From: Spirochaetota bacterium
GTDB lineage: Bacteria > Spirochaetota > UBA4802 > UBA5550
NCBI GenBank assembly: GCA_016929135.1
Contig: JAFGJK010000113.1
Coordinates: 16,490 to 80,489, forward strand
Length of the DNA: 64,000 nt
Direction: 5' to 3'
Both the position numbers and the translations under genes were made by a program. Below, in pieces: positions 36,398 to 45,538 of the stretch. Positions within the stretch are counted from its first letter, which is position 1. Each line of letters opens with the position of its first letter. The notes under the pieces were generated by a model. That model searched no databases, was not told where the DNA came from, and was given only the letters and a program-made list of their open reading frames with translations.

Positions 36398-38104
36398 TCA
36401 CCCCCGGTTTCCGAGCTCCGCCCGGACAGTAAAAGAAACGCCCTGCTCACCGCGGCGGTACTCGAAAGTACCGTGCAGCTGGCTCACCAGCATCCTCACC
36501 AGCTCGAGGCCGAGCCCTCCGGACCTCGCCGGATCGAAACCCCCAGGAAGACCGACGCCGTTGTCCCCGACGGTCAGGACCAGCCCTCCGGCTTCCCGTC
36601 GCAACGTCACCTCAATCCTCCCCGCTCTCCCATCGGGGAAGGCGTACTTCAGGGAATTGGTAAGGAGCTCGTTGAGAATGAGTCCCAGGGCGGCCGCATC
36701 CCTATCGTCAACTGTCATCTGCTCCAACCTCGTTTCGATGGAGACGTTTCCGTGCCCGGAGAGGTACGAGCCCTCCAGGGAGCCGACGATGCGCATCAGG
36801 TACTCTTCCAGGGCCACCTCGGTGATGTTCCCGGTCTGGTAGAGGATCGTGTACAGGTTCGCCACGGAATTCACCCGGAATTTCACTTCCTTGAGCGCGG
36901 CCATCACGGGCTCAACGCCGCTGCGATTCGCCTCAAGACCGATAAGGCTCGATATCATCACAAGGCTGTTCTTAATGCGGTGCTGGAGCTCACGCAGCAG
37001 CGATTCCTTCTCCCCCAGCGCCTTGGCCAGCGCCAACTCCTGCCTCTTCCGGTGAGTGATGTCGCTCACCACCGACAGGATGTACCGCTCCTCCGAAGCC
37101 TCGATAAATTCCGTGGAGATCAACGCGTCGATGGTCTCGCCCGGTTTCCGCCGGAAGCGCACCTCACGATCGCGCACCCCGCCGAGTTCCCGCGTCATCC
37201 CGAGCACCTCATCCCGCTCCTCCAGGTTCTCCCAAATGGCCAGCTCGGTGGTTCTGTAGCCCAGAACCTCCCCCCTTTCGAAACCCATGAGCCGGAGAAA
37301 GGCATCGTTTGCCTCCTCGATCCTGCCGTCGGGGAACCTGGTCAGGCTGATGCCGATGGGGCTTGCGCGGAAGACCGCCGAGAGCCGCTCCTCGCTTCGG
37401 CGCAGAAACATCTCGGCCGTCCGTCGCTCCCGCTCCAGTTCCTCCCCCTCGATCCTCAGGCGGCTCGTCACCATCATTACCAGGGTAAAGGTGAGGGCGA
37501 TCCCCAGCATCTGGAAGGCGAGCACTACCAGCACCTGGAGGACAGTCATATGAAAGAAATCAATTTCCGGCGTCCATGACTCGAAGACGGTGAAGGCGAT
37601 CCGCACCAGAGACACGATGGTTAACATAATGAACACGATCCCTGAATCTCGGGTAACGGACGCGATGCTCTTGTCTACACGCCGCAGCAGAAGATCTGCG
37701 CACTGGAACGTTACGGCCACGAGCACCGCCGAAATCAGGATGATGCGCGCGGGGAGAGCGGGGCGCCAGTAGGTAAAGTAGGCCAGGAAAACAATTAAGC
37801 CGGAGAGGAGCACGACATTGTGCCACTGTCGTCGGGGCTTGCCGACGAAGCGTTCAAGCCCGACGAGGAGGAGCCACTCCCCCCCGACAATCATCAGATT
37901 GCTCAGCATGATTGAAAGGCTCTTCGGGATCGAGACACGCAGCAGCAACACCATAAACCCCAGCATCTGCAGCAGGAAAGCGGCGACCCAGAAGCCGAGA
38001 CCGTCGTAATGCGACCTGTTTTGCCGCCACAGCATTGTGATGAACAGTACCGTCAGTGCGCTCGTGATGATGTAGCCGAGCATGATCGTCTTCAAATCAA
38101 GCAT
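36398..38104 (-). CDS. Membrane sensor histidine kinase (HisKA_2 type)
   Basis: A 568-residue protein. About seven membrane helices fill residues 5-220, then a coil, then a PAS domain (about 245-360) with SDITHRKR. The HisKA_2 block LLRELQHRIKNSLVMISSL carries the phospho-acceptor His near residue 375. HATPase motifs are ILNELLTNSLKYAF near 475 and GDNGVGLP near 530, and the end reads GLELVRMLVSQLHGTF. Ligand unknown. No response regulator is adjacent; an orphan kinase, possibly with the partial kinase tail just upstream. Its ATG overlaps the TGA of that remnant. Confidence 0.92.
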   Translation of the reverse strand: MLDLKTIMLGYIITSALTVLFITMLWRQNRSHYDGLGFWVAAFLLQMLGFMVLLLRVSIPKSLSIMLSNLMIVGGEWLLLVGLERFVGKPRRQWHNVVLLSGLIVFLAYFTYWRPALPARIILISAVLVAVTFQCADLLLRRVDKSIASVTRDSGIVFIMLTIVSLVRIAFTVFESWTPEIDFFHMTVLQVLVVLAFQMLGIALTFTLVMMVTSRLRIEGEELERERRTAEMFLRRSEERLSAVFRASPIGISLTRFPDGRIEEANDAFLRLMGFERGEVLGYRTTELAIWENLEERDEVLGMTRELGGVRDREVRFRRKPGETIDALISTEFIEASEERYILSVVSDITHRKRQELALAKALGEKESLLRELQHRIKNSLVMISSLIGLEANRSGVEPVMAALKEVKFRVNSVANLYTILYQTGNITEVALEEYLMRIVGSLEGSYLSGHGNVSIETRLEQMTVDDRDAAALGLILNELLTNSLKYAFPDGRAGRIEVTLRREAGGLVLTVGDNGVGLPGGFDPARSGGLGLELVRMLVSQLHGTFEYRRGEQGVSFTVRAELGNRG

Positions 38105-38227
38105 GAGCCTTTACCCTCCCTTGTATCGGCACATTGGCCAGAAGGGTGAAGATCGCGCCCCCACCCTCGTCCCCGTATTGCATGGAGCCCTCAAGTTGTC
38201 CCGCCGGCATCCTCACCATTTCGAGCC
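38097..38227 (-). pseudogene. C-terminal remnant of a histidine kinase ATPase domain
   Basis: A 40-codon in-frame tail: GLEMVRMPAGQLEGSMQYGD, then EGGGAIFTLLANVP and a stop at 38097-38099. It is the end of an HATPase domain (compare GLELVRMLVSQLHGTFEYRR in the adjacent kinase) and is placed where an upstream kinase in the same operon would end, overlapping the next kinase's start. The rest of the gene is missing; a dehydrogenase head is fused in another frame upstream. Confidence 0.75.
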
Positions 38228-38428
38228 CCGGTGCGCCGCGGTTCCGCCGGCAGCAGCAATCATCGCGGCAGTTGCCGCGGCGCCGGGGCCATCAATCTCA
38301 CCGACAACCACTGCCGCGCCCCGTGCTGCCAGGGCACGGTACAGAGCCCTGCCGATATCGGAGGCGCCGCCGGTGACCAGGGCCACGGACCCGGTGAAAT
38401 GATTTTTCTCTATTCCATATAAAACCAT
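38213..38428 (-). pseudogene. N-terminal remnant of a short-chain dehydrogenase
   Basis: From ATG 38428 the frame reads FTGSVALVTGGASDIGRALY (the Rossmann glycine motif of an SDR; the usual GIG is DIG), then AALAARGAAVVVGEIDG and a stop after GGTAAHRGSKW. The catalytic YxxxK and everything downstream are missing. The break point lies inside the overlapping kinase-tail remnant, so two genes were joined by a deletion. Confidence 0.72.
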
Positions 38429-39181
38429 GGGATGAAAACAGTACCACATGGGCGAGTGGATGGTCAACAAGAAAGCATCTTCCTGATCGTCATAAATGAG
38501 GCCCGGCACGCACAAGGGGAAATAGGCTTTTCGCAACAAACAGGTAAATGCATGCGGCACAACATTGTGAGCAATTCAGGGCATACAATTGCAGTGCCTG
38601 GGAATGTGTAAGCATAGAAAGGGGGAAATGGAGATTTAATCCATTATTCGTAATGCCCCCGGATCAGGGACATCTCCGGGGTATGAAATATCCTTTCTAC
38701 AGGTACTGCCGAACGGTCAGTTTTTTCATCGCCCGCCCCGGGCTTAATAAAACGTGCAGATGGTGAAAAAGACAAACCACGGCCCTGTGGCGTATCGAGA
38801 TGCGCCCCCTCACCATCCGGCGCCTCGATACAGCGTCGACTGCGCGTGTCCTGAGCGTTGCCGAAGGGTCGCCGCCCCCCGGCGACCGGCCTTGCGATGC
38901 CATACTGGAATATGATAACAGCCCCATGGGCGGGTCTCGGCTCAAAAGCGAAAATAAACGGTAAACATACAGTGGATCCCCGATGAAGCATGCACCCGCC
39001 CCCGCCTGCGCTGGAGCCTGCACCCGCGCATGAACGGGAATGACAGCTATGATTGATTTCCGTGCAGGAGCGAAAATAACCCCCGGAGGGCCCCATTTCA
39101 ATTGACAAAGGGGTAACAATATGCTAGCCGTATCATCCAATATCATATTCCGATGATTCACCTTCACAGGAGGAACAATAA
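38429..39181. other. Intergenic region with repeats and lemA promoter candidate
   Basis: No gene. CATGCGGCACAAC at about 38551 echoes the flank of family 1 repeats. CTGAGCGTTGCCGAAGGGTC near 38851-38870 is a widespread palindromic-element type motif. A REP-like copy spans 38967-39050. TTGACA at 39102-39107 with a weak -10 near 39125 may serve the lemA operon. Confidence 0.45.
38967..39050. repeat. REP-like palindromic repeat, family 2, copy 2
   Basis: CAGTGGATCCCCG at one end and CGGGAATGACAG at the other, with CGCCTGCG and GCGCATG internal complementarity. Same ends as the copies at 23868 and 46438. Confidence 0.5.
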
Positions 39182-39760
39182 ATGAAGAAACTGCTGCCCA
39201 TCGCCGTGATCGCCGCCGTGGTACTGACCGGCTGCGGCTACAACACCATGCAGGAGAACGAGGAGGCGGTCCTGGCCGCCTGGGGGGACGTGGAGTCCGC
39301 CTACCAGCGGAGGAACGACCTGATCCCCAACCTCGTGGAGACCGTGAAGGGGTACGCGAAGCACGAGGCGGACACCCTGACGGCCGTCACCGAGGCCAGG
39401 GCCAAGGTGGGGTCGATACAGGCCGGCAAGGACATTCTGAACGACCCTGCGAACTTCGCGAAGTTCCAGCAGGCCCAGGGGGAGCTCTCCGGCGCCCTCT
39501 CCAGGCTCATGGTGGTGGTGGAGCGGTACCCGGACCTGAAGGCAAACCAAAACTTCATGGACCTGCAGAACCAGCTGGAGGGAACGGAGAACAGGATCAA
39601 CGTGGCCCGGGTCCGGTACAACGAAGCGGTGAAGGTCTTCAACACCTCCATACGGATCTTCCCGAACAACCTCACCAACAGCATCTTCCTGAAGCTGGAG
39701 CGCAGGGAGCCCTTCAAGGCCGAGGAAGGGGCGAAGACGGCACCCAAGGTGAAGTTCTGA
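39182..39760 (+). CDS. lemA: LemA family protein
   Basis: A 192-residue LemA protein. N-terminal signal with a lipobox-like VLTGC (Cys18), then the LemA core: [36 protein letters not shown] and NELxxxL-type helices later ([20 protein letters not shown]). Exported or membrane-anchored. It is the first gene of an operon with three TPM-domain proteins, the usual LemA neighbourhood. AGGAGG lies 11 bp before the ATG. Confidence 0.93.
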   Translation: MKKLLPIAVIAAVVLTGCGYNTMQENEEAVLAAWGDVESAYQRRNDLIPNLVETVKGYAKHEADTLTAVTEARAKVGSIQAGKDILNDPANFAKFQQAQGELSGALSRLMVVVERYPDLKANQNFMDLQNQLEGTENRINVARVRYNEAVKVFNTSIRIFPNNLTNSIFLKLERREPFKAEEGAKTAPKVKF

Positions 39761-39811
39761 CGCGACCACGCCCGGCTCAATAACCGCCGGAAGCCGGCAA
39801 GGGGGAATGCC

Positions 39812-40513
39812 ATGAAAAGGAACGCTGACAATTTTTTCAGTAACGAAGAGAAGGATCTCATAACGAAGGCGGTGCAGAAGGCCGAAGGTTCCACCTCGGG
39901 AGAGATCGTGGTGATGGTGACCGACGACAGCGACTCCTACCGCGAGGGGGCCACCCTGGGGGGCGCGGTCCTCTCCGGGATCGTATCACTGGCGGCCCTC
40001 ATGGCCGCGTCGGTGTTCGTCGCCTCCGGGCGCGACTGGACCCACGGCGGCATCGCTCACCTCTTCCGGGAGGCCTCCGTCCTTATGACCGTCTGGTACT
40101 ACATCCCCCTGGTGTGCCTCCTCTACTTCCCCTGCCGGTGGCTGCTGATGCGGGTCCCGCGCCTCAGGCTGGCATTCATCTCCCGGCGCAGGATGGAGGA
40201 GGCGGTGCAGGAGCGCACGCTCCGCGCCTTCTACGAGAAGGGGCTCTACCGCACCCGCGACGAGACCGGGATTCTCCTGTTCATCTCCCTCCTGGAGCGC
40301 AGGGTCTGGATCCTGGGTGACCGGGGGATCAACGAAAAGATCCCGGCCGGCTTCTGGGATGAGCGGGCAGGGGAGCTCACCGCCGGCATCAGGGCCGGCC
40401 GGCGCGGGAAGGCGGTGTGCGACGTCATCGGCCGGTGCGCCGGCGAGCTGGCCAGACATTTCCCCCGAAAGCCCGACGACACCAACGAGCTTCCCGACGA
40501 GGTGATGGTATGA
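39812..40513 (+). CDS. TPM-domain membrane protein, internal member
   Basis: A 233-residue protein with a TPM (TPM_phosphatase) region: KAEGSTSGEIVVMVTDDSD near residues 23-41, two membrane helices (VLSGIVSLAALMAASVFVA, VWYYIPLVCLLYFP), then RGINEKIPAGFWDE and a cytoplasmic tail. No signal peptide, unlike the two following paralogues. It follows LemA by 50 bp and is in the same operon. Members support photosystem repair in chloroplasts; in other bacteria the role is unknown. Confidence 0.9.
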   Translation: MKRNADNFFSNEEKDLITKAVQKAEGSTSGEIVVMVTDDSDSYREGATLGGAVLSGIVSLAALMAASVFVASGRDWTHGGIAHLFREASVLMTVWYYIPLVCLLYFPCRWLLMRVPRLRLAFISRRRMEEAVQERTLRAFYEKGLYRTRDETGILLFISLLERRVWILGDRGINEKIPAGFWDERAGELTAGIRAGRRGKAVCDVIGRCAGELARHFPRKPDDTNELPDEVMV

Positions 40514-40537
40514 TCTCCTAAAAGGACGGTGTGCCCC

Positions 40538-41401
40538 ATGAAACGAGCATCAATCATTATCCTTCTCCTTTCCTGCACGGCCCTGCAGGCCCTGGAGGTG
40601 CCGCGGCTCGGCTCCCGGGTCAACGACTACGCCGGCATGCTCTCCCCCGCCACGGTGCAGGACCTGGAGGCGAGGCTGGCCGACCTTGAAAAGACCGACT
40701 CCACGCAGATCGCCGTGCTCACGGTACCCTCGCTGGAGGGGGAGGTGCTGGAGGAGTTTTCGATAAAGGTGGCGGACTCTTGGAAGATCGGCCAGAGGGG
40801 GAAGGACAACGGGGCGATCCTCCTCATCGCCCGGGACGACCGGAAGCTGCGCATCGAGGTGGGGCGCGGCCTCGAGGGGAAGCTCACCGACCTCATGGCC
40901 GGGCGCATCATCAGGGACGAGATCACGCCGCGCTTCAGGGCCGGCGATTTCGACGGAGGGGTGAGCGCCGGCGTGAACGCCATGATCGCCACGGTGCGCG
41001 GCGAGTACGTCCCCGGCCCCGATGCCGGCGACGGCGGGTCCGTCGGCGGCCACATGTCGATCTCCCTGCTGGTCACCCTCTTCTTTTTCATCATTATGGC
41101 GGGCGCCATCTCCAGGATACTGGGGGGGCTCATGGGGGGCCTCGGCCTTGCCGCCGCAGGCTTCCTGGTCTTCCCGGGGATCGGGGTCATTCTCCTGGCG
41201 GTACTGGGGGGCGTCGGTTTCGTCCTGGGTCTCCTCCTCTCCATCTTCGCCGCACGCCGGGGGGGCGGCAGGGGGATCTTCACCGGCGGGGGATTCGGCG
41301 GATTCTCCGGAGGCGGCTTCTCATCCGGCGGATCCTCCTTCGGCGGCTTCTCCGGCGGGGGGGGCAGCTTCGGGGGGGGCGGCTCCTCCGGGGGATGGTA
41401 G
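40538..41401 (+). CDS. TPM-domain exported protein, paralogue 1
   Basis: A 287-residue protein. Signal peptide (MKRASIIILLLSCTALQA), TPM domain with NDYAGMLSPATVQDLEARLA, KTDSTQIAVLTVPSLEG, RKLRIEVGRGLEGKL, then two membrane helices and a glycine-serine-rich tail ending GGSSGGW. The start is the ATG at 40538, 9 bp inside a GTG frame opening. The protein immediately downstream is a duplicate with the same layout. Confidence 0.92.
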   Translation: MKRASIIILLLSCTALQALEVPRLGSRVNDYAGMLSPATVQDLEARLADLEKTDSTQIAVLTVPSLEGEVLEEFSIKVADSWKIGQRGKDNGAILLIARDDRKLRIEVGRGLEGKLTDLMAGRIIRDEITPRFRAGDFDGGVSAGVNAMIATVRGEYVPGPDAGDGGSVGGHMSISLLVTLFFFIIMAGAISRILGGLMGGLGLAAAGFLVFPGIGVILLAVLGGVGFVLGLLLSIFAARRGGGRGIFTGGGFGGFSGGGFSSGGSSFGGFSGGGGSFGGGGSSGGW

Positions 41402-41467
41402 TGGCAATCGTTCCGCAGAAATCGAGTACAACGAGAATTATAATTCCATCGGGCGGAGGTGCGTGTC

Positions 41468-42388
41468 ATGAAACGAGCTGTCATCGCCGGCATCATTACC
41501 CTGGCCTGCACGGCGGCGCAGGCCCTGGAGATGCCGCGGCTCAAATCCAGGGTCAACGACTACGCCGGCATGCTCTCCCCGGGAACGGTGCAGTCGCTGG
41601 AGGCGAGGCTGGCCGACCTTGAAAAGACCGACTCCACCCAGATCGTCGTGCTCACCATACCCTCCCTGGAGGGGCAGGTTCTGGAGGAGTTCTCCATCAA
41701 GGTGGCCGAGAAGTGGAAGATCGGCCAGAAGAAGAAGGACAACGGCGCCATCCTCCTCATCGTCAAAAATGACCGCAAGATCCGCATCGAGGTGGGGCGC
41801 GGCCTCGAGGAAAAGCTCACCGACCTCGTGGCGGGACGCATCATTCGCGGGGTGATCACGCCGCGGTTCAAGAAGGGGGACTTCGAAGGGGGAGTCATAG
41901 CCGGCATATACAGCATGACCGCCGTCTCCCGGGGCCAGTTCCTGGCCGACCCGGCGTCCCGGCAGGAGGAGCCCATCGACTACGGCCCCCTGTTCCTGGT
42001 GGGGAGCTTCTTCCTTGTCGTCACGATCTTTGCGGGCATGATCGGAATGGCCATGGGGGGAAAGGTCAATAAATTCCTGGCAGGGATTCCGGGGATCATC
42101 AGCTTTCCCCTGGCGGGGCTGGTGCTGCATCTCCCCTTCTACGTCATCATCGCCCTGGCAGTGGCCGGGTTTTTCCCCGGTATACTCTTTTTCCGGGCAT
42201 TCGACTGGCTCATGTCCCGCGGGAAGCCCGCCGCTCATTCCTATACGTCAGGCGGCGAGAGCATGCCAGAGAGCGGATCCTCGAGCAACGAAAGCTCCGG
42301 CTCTTCCTCGGGCGGCGGGTCCCCATCGGAGAGCTATTCCGGCGGCGGCGGCAGCTTCGGGGGGGGCGGCGCCTCGGGGAGATGGTAG
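41468..42388 (+). CDS. TPM-domain exported protein, paralogue 2
   Basis: A 306-residue duplicate of the preceding gene: signal peptide, NDYAGMLSPGTVQSLEARLA, KTDSTQIVVLTIPSLEG, RKIRIEVGRGLEEKL, two membrane segments, then an acidic-serine tail (GGESMPESGSSSNESSGSSS) and GGGASGRW. The TPM core is nearly identical to paralogue 1; the middle and tail have drifted. GGAGG precedes the ATG at 41468 (start at 41459 is less likely). Ends the LemA operon. Confidence 0.92.
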   Translation: MKRAVIAGIITLACTAAQALEMPRLKSRVNDYAGMLSPGTVQSLEARLADLEKTDSTQIVVLTIPSLEGQVLEEFSIKVAEKWKIGQKKKDNGAILLIVKNDRKIRIEVGRGLEEKLTDLVAGRIIRGVITPRFKKGDFEGGVIAGIYSMTAVSRGQFLADPASRQEEPIDYGPLFLVGSFFLVVTIFAGMIGMAMGGKVNKFLAGIPGIISFPLAGLVLHLPFYVIIALAVAGFFPGILFFRAFDWLMSRGKPAAHSYTSGGESMPESGSSSNESSGSSSGGGSPSESYSGGGGSFGGGGASGRW

Positions 42389-42433
42389 ATTCCGCGCACG
42401 CGCGGCTTCAACAATCAGCGGTGCTCTGACCCC

Positions 42434-43045
42434 TTAGGGCCCGGCGCAGCGGTATTTCACACATCTCCCGCCGGACCTTTCCGTGCACCCCCAGCCCTCC
42501 TTGCAGGGGCCGCGTTCCGGTCCCTGCCGCATCAGCGCCAGCACCGAGTAGGCGGAATCCGTGAAACCCTGCAGGGCCGCGGCCCGCACCTCGCCGCCGG
42601 GAGCCGCGCCGGCGACGGCGGTCCACCGTAGCAGCGTGTCATTGCTGAAATAGAGACGAAAGTCGGTGGTCGTGGATTCCCTGAGCCCGTCGTTGCCGTC
42701 CGGGGAATGGGTGGTGACCCCCTCGTAGCCGATCACCCTGTGCCGCATGAAGAGGAGCGTCCCGTCCCAGAAGTAAAAATCCTGGATCGCCCTTCCCGTC
42801 TCGCCGAAGGATTCCAGCCGTATCTTGTCGATGCGGCGCCCCTTCGAGTAGGAGGTCACGGTGGAGCCCCCGGTGGAGAGGCCGTTGAGGTACCTCTCCG
42901 TTTTCCTGAAGCCGCCGATCTTCGAATCGAACGCCTTCACCTTCCGGTCTATCCCGGCGACGGAGACCCCTTGGCCGGTTGCGGCGTATGCGCCGAGCCA
43001 GAGGCCGGCGAGCACCGCCGCCATGATCGCTGACGCTGTCTTCAT
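42434..43045 (-). CDS. Exported hypothetical protein (203 aa)
   Basis: Signal peptide (MKTASAIMAAVLAGLWLGAYA) then a beta-rich mature domain with DSKIGGFRKTERYLNGLS, IQDFYFWDGTLLFMRHRVIG and a C-terminal Cys-rich end (PCKEGWGCTERSGGRCVKYR). No family recognised. GGAGGGAGGGG precedes the ATG. Convergent with the TPM operon. Confidence 0.75.
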   Translation of the reverse strand: MKTASAIMAAVLAGLWLGAYAATGQGVSVAGIDRKVKAFDSKIGGFRKTERYLNGLSTGGSTVTSYSKGRRIDKIRLESFGETGRAIQDFYFWDGTLLFMRHRVIGYEGVTTHSPDGNDGLRESTTTDFRLYFSNDTLLRWTAVAGAAPGGEVRAAALQGFTDSAYSVLALMRQGPERGPCKEGWGCTERSGGRCVKYRCAGP

Positions 43046-43153
43046 AGGGTCACCCCTCCCTCCGGCGGTATCGCCGGCCGCGCCGCACTTTCACCGGGTC
43101 CGGCGACATGCGGGAAAGATACACCGGCGTCCTTCACCGGGCAAGAAAAAAAG

Positions 43154-44296
43154 ATGACTATTTCCCCCGCCGCTGCTATAACGGCAACGGGTACCGCGGC
43201 AATGTATCTCGGCGTCACCGACATCATCGTCCTCTTCTGCGCCGGCCTCACGGCGCTGATGATCCTGTCGCAGGTGGTCACCTCCGAGCGGAGGCCCCAC
43301 AACCTGCTCTTCATCGCGGTCCTCCTGTGCATCCTGGCCCTGCAGGTGCAATTCGTCCTGGCCGGTACCCGGCTCCCGGTCCTCTTTGCGGTCCACGACA
43401 CCCTCTGGTACCTCCTGGGACCCCTCACCTACATCCACTACCGGAACGTCATCTTCCAGGGGAGGTCCTCCCGCCGGCGGGCCGTCGTGCTGCTCGTCCC
43501 GGCGGCACTGGTGATGGCCGCGGAAATCGCCGGCCTCCTGGGGGCCGGACCCCTGCACCCCAGCCCGGTGCGCCTGGCGGGGGGGGACGGCTGGGGCCTC
43601 CCGCGGCTGCTGACAATCGGGGGCCTGGCATCGCTCCTGGGCTTCTTCCTGGAGTTCTTCGTCTTCGTCTTCCGCACCTGGTCGCCCCGGGTGATGCCGC
43701 CGGTGGTCCGCTACGTCACCGTCACCTACATCGTGCCGGTGGCGTCGGTCTCCCTGATCCTGGCGGCCCACCTGGCCGGCAGCCCCGCCCTGGAGCGGTG
43801 GGGCTACTGCCTCTTCGCCCTGCAGATGATTGCCTGGTACCTCATGGGACACCGGCTCCCGGAGGTCTTCCTCCTGCTCCGCCGGGAATACCGGAAGAGG
43901 TACGCCCGGTCGCTCATCGCCAACCTGGAGACGGGCCTCGTGCTGGAGCGCCTGAAAGGGCTCATGGAGCGGGAGAGGCTGTACCTGGACGACGGGCTCA
44001 CCATCAACGCCCTGGCAGGGCGGCTGGAGATCACGGCACACCAGCTCTCGGAGCTCCTGAACGCCCGCCTGGGGATGGGATTCAAGCGGTACCTCAACGG
44101 CCTGCGGGTGGGCGAGGCGAAGCGGCTTCTGGACTCCGACCCGGGGCTCACCGCCCTGGCGGCGGGGCTCGCCGTGGGCTTCAACTCGAAGTCCGCCTTC
44201 TACAGCGCCTTCAGGGAGATCGCCGGCATGTCCCCCCTGGCCTACCGGAGGCGCCGCGGCGTCGCCGGGTCAGAAAAAAAGAGTCCCGGTATATAA
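43154..44296 (+). CDS. AraC-type regulator with membrane N-terminus
   Basis: A 380-residue protein. The first 225 residues hold about seven hydrophobic helices (for example IIVLFCAGLTALMILSQVVT, LLFIAVLLCILALQVQFVLA). The C-terminal HTH is AraC-type: NALAGRLEITAHQLSELLNA then GMGFKRYLNGLRVGEAKRLL and AVGFNSKSAFYSAFREIAGM. It senses at the membrane and binds DNA. ATG at 43154 has no ribosome binding site; a start at 43202 (MYLGV) is possible. The Fe-S cassette begins 94 bp downstream on the same strand. Confidence 0.9.
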   Translation: MTISPAAAITATGTAAMYLGVTDIIVLFCAGLTALMILSQVVTSERRPHNLLFIAVLLCILALQVQFVLAGTRLPVLFAVHDTLWYLLGPLTYIHYRNVIFQGRSSRRRAVVLLVPAALVMAAEIAGLLGAGPLHPSPVRLAGGDGWGLPRLLTIGGLASLLGFFLEFFVFVFRTWSPRVMPPVVRYVTVTYIVPVASVSLILAAHLAGSPALERWGYCLFALQMIAWYLMGHRLPEVFLLLRREYRKRYARSLIANLETGLVLERLKGLMERERLYLDDGLTINALAGRLEITAHQLSELLNARLGMGFKRYLNGLRVGEAKRLLDSDPGLTALAAGLAVGFNSKSAFYSAFREIAGMSPLAYRRRRGVAGSEKKSPGI

Positions 44297-44302
44297 ACCG
44301 GG
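44285..44302 (+). terminator. Short hairpin at the end of the AraC gene
   Basis: CCCGGT (44285-44290) and ACCGGG (44297-44302) form a 6-bp stem including the stop codon. Weak, no T-run. Confidence 0.35.
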
Positions 44303-44332
44303 TCGACAGACCCCGGCGTCATCCCGTATACT
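44303..44332 (+). promoter_or_regulatory. Candidate promoter of the Fe-S cassette
   Basis: TCGACA at 44303-44308 and TATACT at 44327-44332 with an 18-bp spacer, 58 bp before the first cassette ATG. The -35 is imperfect. Confidence 0.4.
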
Positions 44333-44389
44333 CGCCCCATCAGCGGCGTCGCAGTACCGGTGCTCCGGCGCCGCATCGGGAGGTTTGCC

Positions 44390-45214
44390 ATGTCACACCG
44401 CCCTTCCTGGTGGCTGGATTTTCTCAGGATCATCTGGCCCCTCACGATCGCCAGCGCGAAGATGACCCGGTTGCCCGTGGTGGGTCGCCTCTTCGCCGCC
44501 ATGGTGCGGCCCGTCTTCACCGGCAGGAATTTCCACGTGAGCTACGTCCCGGTGAACGCCACCATCGACGGCGCCGCGAGCTCCTTCATTCCCGAGCGGG
44601 TGCTGGAGGAGCTGATCCGCCGCTCGGCCCACCGGATCACCATCAACCGCTGCACCTGCCGGGAAACCTATAAATGCCAACACTATCCTGTCGAGAACGC
44701 ATGCCTCCACCTGGGTGAGGGGACGATGCACGTGGACGCGCACCTGGCCACGCCCCGCTCGGTGGACGAGGCCATCGCCCACATGAAGAAGATGATCGGC
44801 CTGGGGCTGGTCCCCATGATCGGCAGGGTGCGGATGGACGATTTCTTCTACGGCGCGCCCAACACCGGCAGGTCTCTCACCGTCTGCTTCTGCTGCACCT
44901 GCTGCTGCACCATCTTCAGGTCCGCCAGGTATTTCCCCGACGACGTCAAGGGCTCCCTGGTGCGCCTGAAGGGGGTGCACATCGAGATCGACACGTCCCG
45001 CTGCAGCGGCTGCGGCGAGTGCATCCGGGAGTGCTTCACCGGCGCGCTGACACGGGGCGAGGGGGGCATCCACTGGGACGAGGGACTCTGCAAGGGGTGC
45101 GGCCGGTGCGCCGCCGTCTGCCCCGAGGGGGCGCTCTCCATCGCCGTGGACGACGTGGAGGGGGCGGTGGATGACATCATGGGGCGCATCACGGCCCGTG
45201 TGAATATCGAATGA
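44390..45214 (+). CDS. Cysteine-rich 4Fe-4S protein, cassette gene 1
   Basis: A 274-residue protein. The N-terminal 60 residues hold a hydrophobic stretch (WWLDFLRIIWPLTIAS). A cysteine cluster INRCTCRETYKCQHYPVENA is at about 84-103, then VCFCCTCCCTIF near 165-176, and two ferredoxin motifs CSGCGECIRECF and CKGCGRCAAVCPEGAL near 205-245 for two 4Fe-4S clusters. The closely related protein at 45539 repeats the layout. Substrate and partners unknown. GGGAGG precedes the ATG at 44390. Confidence 0.88.
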   Translation: MSHRPSWWLDFLRIIWPLTIASAKMTRLPVVGRLFAAMVRPVFTGRNFHVSYVPVNATIDGAASSFIPERVLEELIRRSAHRITINRCTCRETYKCQHYPVENACLHLGEGTMHVDAHLATPRSVDEAIAHMKKMIGLGLVPMIGRVRMDDFFYGAPNTGRSLTVCFCCTCCCTIFRSARYFPDDVKGSLVRLKGVHIEIDTSRCSGCGECIRECFTGALTRGEGGIHWDEGLCKGCGRCAAVCPEGALSIAVDDVEGAVDDIMGRITARVNIE

Positions 45215-45258
45215 CGCCGCGCCGCAGGCGCGGAGAATACACCGATCCGGAGGACAGC

Positions 45259-45534
45259 ATGACATCATCGAAAGCCTTCTGGTTTTTTCTTCAGGGGGGC
45301 TCCATCGCCCTCTTTCTCGCCGCCGCCGCCCTGGGGCACCTCTTCCATCCGGAATGGGGCCCCATGGCCTGGGGATTCCTCATCTTCCTGGTGGTACTGC
45401 ACCTGGGAGAATCCCCCGTGGGCCTGAAGATCGGGCGGTCGAAGGGCCTCTCGGCGCCCCGCTCGCTGGTGAAGACCTGGCTCTTCGGCTTCACCTGGTG
45501 GCTCCCCCTGAAGCGTGGCGTTCTGGAGAAGTAG
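45259..45534 (+). CDS. Small membrane protein, cassette gene 2
   Basis: A 91-residue protein with two hydrophobic segments (FWFFLQGGSIALFLAAAALG; MAWGFLIFLVVLHLGESPVG) and a basic C-terminus. GGAGGACAGC before the ATG. Sandwiched between two Fe-S paralogues, 44 bp and 4 bp apart, so likely co-transcribed. Function unknown; a membrane anchor is plausible. Confidence 0.75.
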   Translation: MTSSKAFWFFLQGGSIALFLAAAALGHLFHPEWGPMAWGFLIFLVVLHLGESPVGLKIGRSKGLSAPRSLVKTWLFGFTWWLPLKRGVLEK

Positions 45535-45538
45535 CGCC

